NCBI RefSeq assembly: GCF_012275515.1
Contig: NZ_JAAZQL010000003.1
Location: forward strand, 378,833 to 442,832
Reading direction: 5' to 3'
DNA: 64,000 nt
Origin: Novosphingobium sp. SG707
GTDB taxonomy: Bacteria; Pseudomonadota; Alphaproteobacteria; Sphingomonadales; Sphingomonadaceae
Shown: positions 8,570-17,447 of the stretch, piece by piece
Layout of the letters: each line of letters opens with the position of its first letter
Position numbering within the stretch: the first letter of the stretch is position 1
The notes under the pieces: generated by a model
What the model saw: the letters and a program-made list of their open reading frames with translations, nothing else
Told to the model about the DNA's origin: nothing
Database searches by the model: none
Program-made: the position numbers and the translations under genes

Positions 8570-9588
8570 CAGGGGAGGGCGTGTTGCGGATACTTCTAAG
8601 CAGTTCACCCTCCCTGATCGGGACGGCGGCCTACGGCTGGATTGCGGCCTGCCTGCGTCAGCGCGGCCATCTGGTCGAATCGGTTCGGCATCAAACAGGC
8701 ATGGCATCGCGTGAGACAGAGGATTTCGATGTCGTCGTGGCCTGCATGACCGGGGCGGACGGACAGATGCTGGCCGACGAATTGCCCGACCGCCGATTGA
8801 TCATCATTCCTTTCCCGAAATATGCGGATGATCAGCCGAACAGTTGGTGGCAACAGTTTCAGACGCACCGCTTCATCGCGCTTTCCCGCAAGCTGCATGA
8901 GCAGCTTTTGAAAGCCGGATTGGACAGCGCCTATTTCCAGTATTTTTCGCCCGTCGCACCGCTCTCCGCCCCGGCCCCGCGTCCATCCGGACGCCACGCC
9001 CTCTTGTGGAAGCAGGGTGGCGCAACATGGGAAGCGGCGGTGCAGGCGGCCCGGCAATGTCTGATGCTGGGGCTCGATCATCTACATATTTGCGCCATGG
9101 CCGAAGAAGATCGGCAAGCATCGGGCAAGGGAAGGCTCAATCCCTTCATTCGGGCGGGTCTGCATATCAGTGTGGGCGATATCAGCGGGGATTATACAGA
9201 CCTGTTCGCGCGGCATGATTGTGTGATTTTACCCGAACCGTCTCTTGTCGATATGCCGGTGCTGACCGCCGCCATGGCCATGGGGCGGGTGGTGATCGCC
9301 CCGGACAGTGCGCCCGCCTCCGATTATCTGGCCCATGGCGTGTCCGGGCTGCTGTATGATCCGCAGGCACCTTTGGCTTCACTGTGGCGCGGCGCAATCA
9401 ACCTGCGCGCGCTGGCCGATGCCGCACTGGCCCGTGCGAAAAGAGGCCGTGCGCTTTGGCAGGAGGATCAGGCGCGGCTGACATCGCTGCTGATCGACGA
9501 TGGCGCCCGCTGGCCCACATCGGATTGCTCAGCGGGATTTGGCAAACTCCTGCGTCGCCGCGCCGGGGAGGCCGCGCGCATAGGCTAA
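8566..9588 (+). CDS. Glycosyltransferase-like protein (GT4/GT-B type C-terminal half)
   Basis: A 340-aa protein. I chose the ATG at 8566 because it overlaps the preceding stop (ATGA) and immediately precedes the first beta strand (GVLRILLSSSPSLIGTAAYG). The C-terminal half carries the nucleotide-sugar-site pattern of GT-B enzymes (HDCVILPEPSLVDMPVLTAAMAMGRVVIAPDSAPASDYLAHGVSG in outline, with the E replaced in context by PEPSL..MP). The usual EGFG-type motif is not strict, so this may be a divergent family 4 transferase. It is co-transcribed with the GT2 gene and faces the kdsA gene convergently. Confidence 0.65.
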   Translation: MTGEGVLRILLSSSPSLIGTAAYGWIAACLRQRGHLVESVRHQTGMASRETEDFDVVVACMTGADGQMLADELPDRRLIIIPFPKYADDQPNSWWQQFQTHRFIALSRKLHEQLLKAGLDSAYFQYFSPVAPLSAPAPRPSGRHALLWKQGGATWEAAVQAARQCLMLGLDHLHICAMAEEDRQASGKGRLNPFIRAGLHISVGDISGDYTDLFARHDCVILPEPSLVDMPVLTAAMAMGRVVIAPDSAPASDYLAHGVSGLLYDPQAPLASLWRGAINLRALADAALARAKRGRALWQEDQARLTSLLIDDGARWPTSDCSAGFGKLLRRRAGEAARIG

Positions 9589-9634
9589 GGCCGTCCGGCC
9601 AAGGGAGCGCGGCTCGCCGCCCGCCCTCTGGCCC

Positions 9635-10462
9635 TCACCCCTTCACCACCGCATCGATCGCCTGCAGCTTGCGCAACAGCGCCTCGACCTGATCCAGCCG
9701 CACCGCGTTCGGGCCATCGGAAAGGGCCTTGTCCGGGTCCGGGTGGGTTTCCATAAACAGGCCGGATACGCCCGCCGCCACCGCAGCCCGTGCCAGAAGC
9801 GGCACATATTCACGCTGACCGCCCGAGCTTTCGCCCAGACCGCCGGGCAGTTGCACCGAATGGGTTGCATCGAACACCACCGGGCATCCTGTCTGGGCCA
9901 TGATCGCCAGCGAGCGCATATCGGAAACGAGGTTGTTGTAACCAAACGAAGCGCCCCGCTCGCACAGCAGGAAATTGTCCGGGTCATGCCCGGCCGCAGC
10001 GGCCGCATTGCGCGCCTTGGCCACCACCTGCACCATATCGCCGGGCGCCATGAACTGCGCCTTCTTGATGTTCACCGGCTTGCCCGAGGCGGCCACGGCG
10101 GCGATAAAATCGGTCTGGCGCGCCAGAAAGGCGGGCGTTTGCAACACGTCAACCACCGAGGCGACCGCGCTCACCTGATGCGGCTCATGCACATCGGTCA
10201 GCACCGGCAGGCCGGTTTCGGCCCGCACCTTTTCAAGGATGCGCAGCCCCTCATCCATGCCCAGCCCGCGAAACGAGCGGTCGGAACTGCGATTTGCCTT
10301 GTCGAACGAACTCTTGAAAATCAACATCATGCCAAGGCGCCGTGCCATATCGGCCAGCGTTTGCGCGATCGACAGGGTCATCGCCTCGCTCTCAATCACA
10401 CAGGGGCCGCAAATGACGAAAAGTGGCGTGGCGTGGCCGATCTCGTGTCCGCAAAGGCGCAT
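9635..10462 (-). CDS. kdsA: 3-deoxy-8-phosphooctulonate synthase (Kdo-8-P synthase)
   Basis: KdsA condenses arabinose-5-phosphate with phosphoenolpyruvate to Kdo-8-phosphate. The 275-aa protein has the full family signature: [10 protein letters not shown] near the N-terminus, [48 protein letters not shown] and [11 protein letters not shown]. The Cys in GPC, where E. coli KdsA has Asn, points to the metal-dependent class. It is transcribed divergently from the kpsF-kdsB operon. Sphingomonads are known to use glycosphingolipids instead of LPS, so the Kdo made here is probably for the capsule linker rather than lipid A core. Confidence 0.95.
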   Translation of the reverse strand: MRLCGHEIGHATPLFVICGPCVIESEAMTLSIAQTLADMARRLGMMLIFKSSFDKANRSSDRSFRGLGMDEGLRILEKVRAETGLPVLTDVHEPHQVSAVASVVDVLQTPAFLARQTDFIAAVAASGKPVNIKKAQFMAPGDMVQVVAKARNAAAAAGHDPDNFLLCERGASFGYNNLVSDMRSLAIMAQTGCPVVFDATHSVQLPGGLGESSGGQREYVPLLARAAVAAGVSGLFMETHPDPDKALSDGPNAVRLDQVEALLRKLQAIDAVVKG

Positions 10463-10650
10463 GATGCTTCAACCTTAAATTACTGAATATACCAGTTTAT
10501 CAACGATATCCTGCGACGAACCGCGTTTCCCTCGCGATGAGCCACTCCTTGGCGGAGAACGAAAGGGCTGGCAATCCCCCACTGTTTTCAATACTTACGA
10601 AGTCTGTCGGGCTTGTACAGTTTAGCACCTATATGCCATCAGGGATGCCT

Positions 10651-11640
10651 ATGACCGCTCAAATATTTCAGGCTCGACATGCCGCCTCGGCGCTCAAAAC
10701 TCTGGATATCGAGTTACAGGCTCTCGAAACGTTCAAATCCGCGCTGCAGTCTCCCGAATTAAGCAAGTCGGTCGATGCTGCGATTCAGGCCATGGCCTTT
10801 ACCAAGGGCCGCGTCATTGTCAGCGGCATGGGCAAAAGCGGACATATCGGCCGCAAGATCGCCGCAACCCTGCGTTCGACCGGCACGCCGGCGCTGTTCC
10901 TGCACCCCGGCGAGGCCAGCCATGGCGATCTGGGCGTTATCACCGAACATGACGTGGTGCTGGCCATCACCTGGTCGGGCGAGACGGCCGAACTGGTCGA
11001 TATCTTCCAATATTGTCACCGTTTTGGCCTCACGCTGATCGTGGCGACCGCTCATCCCGACAGCACTGCGGGCCGCGCCGCCAATATCTGCCTCCAACTG
11101 CCCATGGTGCGCGAGGCGTGTCCTAACAATCTGGCGCCGACATCCTCGACCACGCTGCAACTGGTGCTGGGCGATGTGCTGGCGGTAGCGTTGATTGAGG
11201 CGCGGGGTTTCACCTCCTCGGATTTCCACGTCTTTCACCCGGGCGGCAAACTGGGCGCGCAACTGGCCCGCGTGGCCGATATCATGGGCGTGGACGATGC
11301 CGTTCCCCGCGTCTATCGCGACGCCACGCTGGTGAGCGCCACGATCGAAATGAGCCGCAAGCGCTATGGCTGCACCGCTGTTGTCGATTGCGATGGGCGG
11401 CTGGTGGGGGCCTTTACCGATGGCGACCTGCGCCGCTGCATCGCGGTCTATGATCTGCAGGACCAGATCGGCAAGCATATGTCGCCCAACCCCGTGATGG
11501 CCCATCCCGACACGCTTTGCGCCGATGCGCTGCGCATCCTCAACGAAAGCGCCATCTCGGTGCTGTTCGTTGTCGAGGATGACGGACGACTGGTGGGCAT
11601 CGTCCATATCCACGACATTGTCAGGACCGGCGTTGCCTGA
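10651..11640 (+). CDS. kpsF: Arabinose-5-phosphate isomerase (KpsF/GutQ/KdsD family)
   Basis: Makes D-arabinose-5-phosphate from ribulose-5-phosphate, the first step to Kdo. An N-terminal SIS domain carries GMGKSGHIGRKIAATLRSTG and LHPGEASHGDLG, the ITWSGET strand and TSSTT; two CBS domains follow (about residues 205-329). The frame is open from 10537, but I place the start at the ATG at 10651: it follows AGGGA by five bases and gives 329 aa, matching the usual length of about 328. It heads the operon kpsF-kdsB-phosphatase-kpsC-GT4. Named kpsF rather than kdsD because of the capsule context; biochemically the two are equivalent. Confidence 0.92.
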   Translation: MTAQIFQARHAASALKTLDIELQALETFKSALQSPELSKSVDAAIQAMAFTKGRVIVSGMGKSGHIGRKIAATLRSTGTPALFLHPGEASHGDLGVITEHDVVLAITWSGETAELVDIFQYCHRFGLTLIVATAHPDSTAGRAANICLQLPMVREACPNNLAPTSSTTLQLVLGDVLAVALIEARGFTSSDFHVFHPGGKLGAQLARVADIMGVDDAVPRVYRDATLVSATIEMSRKRYGCTAVVDCDGRLVGAFTDGDLRRCIAVYDLQDQIGKHMSPNPVMAHPDTLCADALRILNESAISVLFVVEDDGRLVGIVHIHDIVRTGVA

Positions 11641-12454
11641 TCTGGGGCCTGATCTGATCGTTATCCCGGCGCGTTATGGCTCGACCCGGCTGCCGGGCAA
11701 GCCGTTGATGATGATCGCCGGGCGCACGCTGCTCGAACGGGTGGTGGGGGTGGCGCGTGTGGCCGCAGCGCAGGCGGGCCATTGCGAACTGGTCGTGGCC
11801 ACCGATGATGCGCGCATCGCCGATCATGCGAGGACGCTGGGCGTGGCGGCGGCGATGACGCCCGCCTCGCTTGATTCCGGTTCGGCCCGCGCCTGCGCCG
11901 CCGCGCATCAACAGGCCCGGACGCCGGGACTTGTCATCAATCTTCAGGGTGACGCCCCCTTCATCTCGCCTGCCATTGTTGCGGGCCTCATCCGCACCCT
12001 GCGCGAAGGGCAGGCCGATGTGGCCACGCCGGTCTATCGGCTCGACTGGGCGCGGCTCGATCGGCTGCGCTGGCACAAGCTGACCGCGCCTTTCAGCGGC
12101 ACCACCTGCGCGCGCGGACCCGATGGGCGGGCCTTGTGGTTTTCCAAGACGATCATCCCGGCCATCCGCAACGAGGAGGCCCTGCGCGCGGCGGGCGATC
12201 TCTCGCCCGTGTGGCAGCATCTGGGGCTTTACGGCTATCGCATGGCCGCGCTCGACTGGTTCGCGGCCTGTGCGCCCACACCTTATGAAGTGCTCGAGGG
12301 GCTCGAACAGCTCCGCTTTCTCGAAGGCGGGCGGACCATCGACACATTCGAGGTGACCGCGCCCGACCATGCCCTGTCCGGCATCGACACGCCCGCCGAT
12401 GTGCAATGGGCCGAGGAAGCGATTGCCCGGCTGGGTGATCCCTTTCCCGCCTGA
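11633..12454 (+). CDS. kdsB: CMP-Kdo synthetase (3-deoxy-manno-octulosonate cytidylyltransferase)
   Basis: Activates Kdo with CTP to give CMP-Kdo, the donor for KpsC/KpsS. The protein opens with the nucleotide-binding motif VIPARYGSTRLPGKPL and has ATDD, NLQGDAPF and the C-terminal IDTPADVQ typical of the family. No ATG lies near this motif; the in-frame TTG at 11633, six bases after CAGGA and overlapping the kpsF stop, gives 273 aa, close to the family norm. The frame runs open further upstream inside kpsF, but that part is a shadow. Confidence 0.93.
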   Translation: MPDLGPDLIVIPARYGSTRLPGKPLMMIAGRTLLERVVGVARVAAAQAGHCELVVATDDARIADHARTLGVAAAMTPASLDSGSARACAAAHQQARTPGLVINLQGDAPFISPAIVAGLIRTLREGQADVATPVYRLDWARLDRLRWHKLTAPFSGTTCARGPDGRALWFSKTIIPAIRNEEALRAAGDLSPVWQHLGLYGYRMAALDWFAACAPTPYEVLEGLEQLRFLEGGRTIDTFEVTAPDHALSGIDTPADVQWAEEAIARLGDPFPA

Positions 12455-12478
12455 TCCGAATCGGTTAAGCGCGCAGGG

Positions 12479-13087
12479 ATGTTTGTTATCGTCCGCCACG
12501 GAAACACTTTTGCCGCCGGAGAGCCGCCGCGCCGCATCGGCGCGCGCACCGATCTGCCGCTGACCGCGCAAGGTCAGGCGCAGGCCGAGGCGCTGGGCGC
12601 CCATTTCGCGGCGCTGGGTTGGCGCTTTTCCCGCGTGCTGACCTCGCCCCTGCTGCGCACCCGCGCCACGGCTCAGGCGATTGTGGCGGCGCAAAGCGAC
12701 ATCCCTGTGCCCGAGTCATGCGACTGGCTGGCCGAAATCGACCATGGGCCGGACGAGGACAAGGACGAAGCGACAGTTCTGGGCAGAATCGGCCATGATG
12801 CGCTTGCGGCATGGGATGCGCACGCCCTGCCCCCGCCGGACTGGCGGGTCGATGCCGAACAGCGGCTGAGCGGATGGCGGGCGCTTTTTGCCTCGCCCCC
12901 CGCCGATGGCCCGATCCTGCTGGTCACCAGCAATGGCGCTGCGCGTTTCGCGCTGCTGGCCGATCCGGCGTTGCAGGCGGCGATGCGGGACATTCCCGGC
13001 CTCAAACTGCCCACCGGCGCCTATGGCCTGCTGCGCCGCGATGCGCGCGGGCAATTGGAAATCGCCGCATGGGGGCAGAGGCCGTGA
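12479..13087 (+). CDS. Histidine phosphatase superfamily protein lacking the second catalytic His
   Basis: A 202-aa member of the phosphoglycerate-mutase-like (branch 1 histidine phosphatase) superfamily. The phosphohistidine motif Arg-His-Gly (residues 6-8, VRHGNT) and the SPLLRTRATAQ helix are present. The usual second His motif (xHGGxxR) reads VTSNGAARF here, with Ser-Asn replacing His. It sits 24 nt after kdsB and overlaps kpsC by four bases, so it is part of the Kdo operon. No HAD-type KdsC (Kdo-8-P phosphatase) is visible nearby, so this protein could supply that step, or it could act on another phosphosugar or be regulatory. The family is clear; the substrate is inference. Confidence 0.8.
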   Translation: MFVIVRHGNTFAAGEPPRRIGARTDLPLTAQGQAQAEALGAHFAALGWRFSRVLTSPLLRTRATAQAIVAAQSDIPVPESCDWLAEIDHGPDEDKDEATVLGRIGHDALAAWDAHALPPPDWRVDAEQRLSGWRALFASPPADGPILLVTSNGAARFALLADPALQAAMRDIPGLKLPTGAYGLLRRDARGQLEIAAWGQRP

Positions 13088-14745
13088 CCGCGCCTTTGCT
13101 GCGCGCGCCGCCTTTTCCGGGGGTGGGGCCCATCCATGTGACCCTTGACGGTGTCGAGGCCGCAGATGGCGATCCCGCAGCCCTTTTCGCCCGCCTGCGC
13201 GCGGCGCGGGTCGGCGGAGCCTTCTGGGACGCGCCCGTCGGGCTGCCCGGCCCGGCCGCGATGGTCGCGCGCCCGCGCGATGCCGCAGAGGTTGCCGCCT
13301 TGGCGCCCGCCTCCCCAGCCCTGTGGGTCGCCGCCTCGCCGGCGCGCGCCTTGCGTCAGGCGCTGGCCCGCCGGACCGAGCGCGAAGGCGGCGAATGGCG
13401 CGCGGCTGTCGATCCTTGGTCGGCGTTGGCCGGGGCCGGACAATTGCTGGCCCATGGCGATGACGAATGGGTCGCGCTGGCCCGCATCGCCGGGGTGCCG
13501 GTGTGCGTGCTGTCGCCGGGCCGCTTTGGCACGCCGGGCGAGGACGATGCCGCGCTCGACCGCCATGCCTTTCGCGCCCTGACATCGGCGCACTATCGCG
13601 ATCCCTTTACCGGCAGCCCTTCCACGCTGGAGGCCACCATCGACCTTCTGGCGGAATGGCGGCGCATCATCGAGGCCAATCGCGGCATTGTCGTGGCCAG
13701 CGGCATGGCATGGTGGAAACGCGCCGAAATCCGACGTTTCCTGTGGTCGAGCGCGGACAATCTGCGCATGGTGTCCAGCCCGCGCCGCGCCCTGACCACG
13801 GCCCGGCGCCGGGGCGGAGCGGTGGCGATCTGGCCCTCGCGCGTGTCGCCCGTCCTGCTGGCCGAGGCCAAGGCGCAGGGCGTGCCGCTGGTCAGGGTCG
13901 AGGATGGCTTTGTCCGCTCGGTGGGGCTGGGCAGCAATCTCGTGCCGCCCTCCTCGATCGTGGTTGACCGGGGCGGCATCCATTTCGACCCGTCGCGGCC
14001 CAGCGATCTGGAAGCGATTCTGGCCCGGACCGCTTTTTCCCCCGAACTGCTCGAGCGCGCCCGCTCCTTGCGCGAAACCATCGTCGCGGCCGGGATCAGC
14101 AAATATGCCGCCGGTACCGCTGAAAATGCCCCCCGGCGCGGGGCGCGGCGATTGGTGCTGGTGCCCGGACAGGTCGAGGATGACATGTCGGTGATCGCGG
14201 GCGGCGGCGGTTTGCGTTCGAATCTGGAATTGCTGCGCCGGGCGCGCGCGCTCGAACCCGACGCCGAGATCTGGTTCCGCCCGCACCCCGATGTCGATGC
14301 GGGTCATCGCAAGGGCGCCGTGCCCGATGGCGAAGTGCTGCAACTGGCCGACCGGATCGCGCGGGGTGGGGGCATGGCGCCGCTGCTCGATACGGTCGAT
14401 GGGGTCCATGTGCTGACCTCGCTGACCGGATTTGAGGCATTGATGCGCGGGCGGGATGTGACGTGCCATGGCACGCCCTTCTATGCCGGATGGGGCCTGA
14501 CGCGCGATCTGGGCGCGGTGCCTGACCGGCGCGGGCGGGCGTTGGCGCTGGACGAACTGGTCGCGGGCGTGCTGATCCTCTATCCGCGCTATCTCGATCC
14601 GGTCACCGGCTTGCCCTGCCCGCCCGAAGTGCTGGTCGGCCGCATGGCCAGCGACCGCGCGCGCAACCGTCTGGAATGGATCGCCCCGCTGCGCCGCTGG
14701 CAAGGGCAGTTGATGGCTCGCCTGAACCGGAGAGGCACGAAATGA
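13084..14745 (+). CDS. kpsC: Capsular polysaccharide beta-Kdo transferase KpsC, short form
   Basis: KpsC builds the poly-Kdo linker on the lipid anchor of group-2-type capsules at the inner membrane. The second half (about residues 245-553) is a full KpsC module: VEDGFVRSVGLGS, VPGQVEDDMSV, RPHPDVDAGHR, LTSLTGFEALMRG, GTPFYAGWGLTRD and YPRYLDPVTG. The first about 200 residues look like the tail of a second module (SAHYRDPFTGS mirrors YPRYLDPVTG), but its core motifs are not apparent. At 553 aa it is shorter than two-module KpsC (about 670). The GTG at 13084 overlaps the preceding stop (GTGA); an ATG at 13069 is the alternative. Confidence 0.88.
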   Translation: MTAPLLRAPPFPGVGPIHVTLDGVEAADGDPAALFARLRAARVGGAFWDAPVGLPGPAAMVARPRDAAEVAALAPASPALWVAASPARALRQALARRTEREGGEWRAAVDPWSALAGAGQLLAHGDDEWVALARIAGVPVCVLSPGRFGTPGEDDAALDRHAFRALTSAHYRDPFTGSPSTLEATIDLLAEWRRIIEANRGIVVASGMAWWKRAEIRRFLWSSADNLRMVSSPRRALTTARRRGGAVAIWPSRVSPVLLAEAKAQGVPLVRVEDGFVRSVGLGSNLVPPSSIVVDRGGIHFDPSRPSDLEAILARTAFSPELLERARSLRETIVAAGISKYAAGTAENAPRRGARRLVLVPGQVEDDMSVIAGGGGLRSNLELLRRARALEPDAEIWFRPHPDVDAGHRKGAVPDGEVLQLADRIARGGGMAPLLDTVDGVHVLTSLTGFEALMRGRDVTCHGTPFYAGWGLTRDLGAVPDRRGRALALDELVAGVLILYPRYLDPVTGLPCPPEVLVGRMASDRARNRLEWIAPLRRWQGQLMARLNRRGTK

Positions 14746-15935
14746 GCGCCGTCATTCTGGACATCTCCCGGCTGATTTCGCGGGTGCATTATTCCACGCC
14801 CTCGGGAGTCGACCGGGTCGAGATGGCCTATGCCCGCGGGATGCTGGCTCATTATGGCGATGATCTGGCCTTTGCCGCCGTACATCCCACCGGTCTTTAT
14901 GGTCGCCTGTTGCGCAAGGCGGCGCTGGCCTATCTCGATGAGCTGGAGCGGCGCTGGATGAGCGAGGAAAGCGGCGGCGCGCGAAAATCGGTGATCTCGA
15001 GTCTGCCGTGGATGGCTGCGCTCTGGCCCAGACGCGTGCGTCCGGCGGGCGGGAAAAGCGTCTATGTTCAGGTCTCGCCCCATCATCTGACCCGGCAGGA
15101 TCTGATCCGCCGCATTCTGGCGCGCGAGAATGCGCGCTATCTCTGCATGATCCACGATCTGATCCCCATCGAATTTCCCGAATATGCCCGCCCCAACGGC
15201 GCCGATCTGCACCGCAAACGGATGGCCACGGTGGCCGCGCTGGCCGATGGGGTGATCGTCAATTCCGCCGCCACCGGGGCGTCCTTTGCCCCGTGGATTG
15301 CGCGGTCGGGGCGCGATATCGCCATGCATGTCGCCCTATTGGGCACCGAGAGCATGGCCGAGGCGCCGCCTGCGGTCTGGGCGGACGGGCGGCCCTATTT
15401 CGTCTGCATCGGCACGATCGAGCCGCGCAAGAACCACCTGCTGCTGCTCCATCTCTGGCGCCATCTGGCAGAGACTCTTCCACCCGCGCAGGTGCCCCGG
15501 CTGGTGGTGATCGGGCGGCGCGGCTGGGAAAACGAACAGGTGATCGACATGCTCGAGCGCTGCCCCGCGCTGAAGGGCCATGTTGAGGAGCTTAACGGCT
15601 GTCCCGACACGCAAATCGCCGGGCTGCTGCGGGGCGCGCGGGCGCTGCTGCTGCCCTCCTTTGCCGAGGGCTATGGCATGCCGGTGGCCGAGGCGCTATC
15701 GGTCGGCACGCCGGTGGTGTGCAGCGATCTGCCCGCCCTGCGCGAGGCGGGCGGAGATGTGCCCGATTATCTCGATCCGCTGGACGGGCCGGGCTGGAAG
15801 ACGGCTATCCTCGACCATGCTGGCGGCGGCGCGCTGCACCAGGTGCAGCAACAGCGCATGGCATCATGGCACAATCCAAGCTGGGCCCGGCATATGGAGA
15901 TCGTTGCCGAGGCGATTGCCCGGTTGCAGCGCTAA
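14742..15935 (+). CDS. Family 4 glycosyltransferase
   Basis: A 397-aa GT-B glycosyltransferase. The ATG at 14742 overlaps the kpsC stop (ATGA), and MSAVILDISRLISR begins the first strand with the GVDRVE loop typical of family 4 enzymes of the mannosyltransferase type. The donor site is well preserved: FVCIGTIEPRKNHLLLL, then PSFAEGYGMPVAEALSVGTP and VVCSDLPALREAGG. It is the last gene of the plus-strand Kdo operon and probably adds the first repeat-unit sugar onto or near the Kdo linker, or a side-chain sugar. Donor sugar cannot be read from sequence. Confidence 0.88.
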   Translation: MSAVILDISRLISRVHYSTPSGVDRVEMAYARGMLAHYGDDLAFAAVHPTGLYGRLLRKAALAYLDELERRWMSEESGGARKSVISSLPWMAALWPRRVRPAGGKSVYVQVSPHHLTRQDLIRRILARENARYLCMIHDLIPIEFPEYARPNGADLHRKRMATVAALADGVIVNSAATGASFAPWIARSGRDIAMHVALLGTESMAEAPPAVWADGRPYFVCIGTIEPRKNHLLLLHLWRHLAETLPPAQVPRLVVIGRRGWENEQVIDMLERCPALKGHVEELNGCPDTQIAGLLRGARALLLPSFAEGYGMPVAEALSVGTPVVCSDLPALREAGGDVPDYLDPLDGPGWKTAILDHAGGGALHQVQQQRMASWHNPSWARHMEIVAEAIARLQR

Positions 15936-15941
15936 CCGCTC

Positions 15942-16553
15942 TCAACCGCGCGGCGAGATGATCCGGCTGCGAAAGATCCAGTCGAGGAAGATCGCGGTGA
16001 TCGCGTAATTGCCATGCTCGTCAACATAGTGGTGGCGCATGTGATGGCGCTTGAACGCCTTGCCCAGCCGCGAGCGCATCGGCCATTGATGACAGGCGAA
16101 ATGCAGCAGGTCGTAGCCCACATAGCCAAGGATGAAGCCCAGAAACAGCCACGTCCCGCCGTGACCCACCAGCGCCATGCACCCCCACCAGATCAGCGCC
16201 GAAGCAGGCAGGCTGATCACCGGGGGCATCAGGTTGCGCATGTCGTCATTCGGGCTGCTGTGGTGGTTGCCGTGGATCAGGAACACCAGCCAGCGCGCGG
16301 GAGCCCAATTGGTTTCCCAATGGAACAAATAGCGGTGCATCACATATTCAAAGAGGCACCACACCACCAGCCCGCCCAGAAACAGCTCCAGCGCCTTCAT
16401 CGGAGCGGCCGTTCCCCAAGCCGCCCAGAGCACAAACGGCAAAGCCACGCTCCAGATTATCGCGAATCCGAGCGGTGAGAGAACCGTAAGTTTCTCAAGC
16501 TGTTCATTCCTAAACAGTCTGATACGCTGCATGCTGGAATCTCGGCTGGTCAT
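15942..16553 (-). CDS. Sterol desaturase / fatty acid hydroxylase family membrane protein
   Basis: A 203-aa integral membrane di-iron oxygenase. Four hydrophobic segments surround the histidine clusters of the family: HRYLFH, HGNHH, HFACHQ and HHMRHH in that order, so all metal ligands are present. I start at the ATG at 16553 because GGGGG lies two bases upstream; the frame is open to 16592. Relatives hydroxylate fatty acyl chains (for example sphingolipid 2-hydroxylation) or carotenoid rings. Location between capsule genes suggests, but does not show, that it modifies a lipid connected with the surface glycan or the glycosphingolipids of sphingomonads. It converges on the GT4 gene with a 6-nt gap. 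Confidence 0.8.
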   Translation of the reverse strand: MTSRDSSMQRIRLFRNEQLEKLTVLSPLGFAIIWSVALPFVLWAAWGTAAPMKALELFLGGLVVWCLFEYVMHRYLFHWETNWAPARWLVFLIHGNHHSSPNDDMRNLMPPVISLPASALIWWGCMALVGHGGTWLFLGFILGYVGYDLLHFACHQWPMRSRLGKAFKRHHMRHHYVDEHGNYAITAIFLDWIFRSRIISPRG

Positions 16554-16646
16554 TACCCCCAAGTCTGGACAGCACCGAGTGATTGCTGTCAAGGGGTAAG
16601 CGGCAAACGGTTTTATAATCTACGGTATTGAACGTAAAACAGCTTT

Positions 16647-17444
16647 ATGACTGATCGACTTCATCCGACCCGCACAATTGTTACTGGCGCCTCGGGTGAA
16701 CTGGGTCAAGCGATGGCGCGGCAACTGGCGCAACCGGGGGCGCAACTTTCGCTTTGGGGGCGCGATGGGGAAAAACTGGCCGCCATTGCCGCGCAATGCA
16801 GGGCGCAAGGCGCGCTGGTCAATGTGCGTTCGCTTGATCTGACCGATGTGGCGGGCGCGGTCGCGGCTTTACTGGCCGAGGATGACGCCTGCCCGTTTGA
16901 TATGGCGATCTTCGCCTCCGGGCTTGGCGATATCCGGGCCCAGGGCGCGCTGGTGGAGGACCCCGCGCAGGTCGCCCGGCTGATACAGGTTAATTTCACC
17001 GCCCCGGCGGCCATGGCGGCGGCCCTCGCCGGGCGGATGGCGGGGCGCAACAGCAAGGGCCGACTGGTTTTGATCAGCTCGGCCGCCGCCTTTCACGCCC
17101 TGCCCTTTGCCGCCTCCTATGCGGGCAGCAAGGCGGGGCTGTCGCGTTTCACCGATTCGCTGCGCATCGCCATGCGGCCCCATGGCGTGTCGGTTACACT
17201 GGCCTCTCCGGGCTTTATCGACACGGCGGCGGGCCGTGCGGTACCGGGCGCCCGCCCCATGCCGCTCTCGCCCGAGGAGGCGGCAAGGCGAATCCTGCGT
17301 GCGGCCATGGCGGGCCGAAAGGGCATGGGGCGCGCGCATTTGGTTACCCCATGGCATTTTGCCCTGCTGCGCCTGTTCGACCGGGCGCTGCCCCGGTTTC
17401 TGCGCGACCGCCTGCTGCGCTCGCTCGCCCCGCCGGGGTGGTAG
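16647..17444 (+). CDS. Short-chain dehydrogenase/reductase (SDR)
   Basis: A 265-aa classical SDR oxidoreductase. The cofactor motif TGASGELGQAMA is at residues 13-24, NxAG is replaced by FASGLG, the catalytic Ser lies in LISSAAAF and the YAGSKAG motif gives the Tyr-x-x-x-Lys pair. An SPGFIDT segment follows as in the family. The C-terminus is basic and hydrophobic (HFALLRLFDRALPRFLRDRL), which could associate with membrane, as in SDRs acting on lipids. It is divergent from the hydroxylase gene and converges on kpsS with a 3-nt gap. It could be a 3-ketoacyl or polyprenol/sugar reductase; no substrate is assignable. Confidence 0.85.
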   Translation: MTDRLHPTRTIVTGASGELGQAMARQLAQPGAQLSLWGRDGEKLAAIAAQCRAQGALVNVRSLDLTDVAGAVAALLAEDDACPFDMAIFASGLGDIRAQGALVEDPAQVARLIQVNFTAPAAMAAALAGRMAGRNSKGRLVLISSAAAFHALPFAASYAGSKAGLSRFTDSLRIAMRPHGVSVTLASPGFIDTAAGRAVPGARPMPLSPEEAARRILRAAMAGRKGMGRAHLVTPWHFALLRLFDRALPRFLRDRLLRSLAPPGW

Positions 17445-17447
17445 CGA

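Noticed and set aside
13021..14703. 560-aa open frame opposite kpsC
   Set aside because: Antisense shadow: His/Arg/Gly/Pro-rich without motifs, while the opposite strand encodes clear KpsC signatures.
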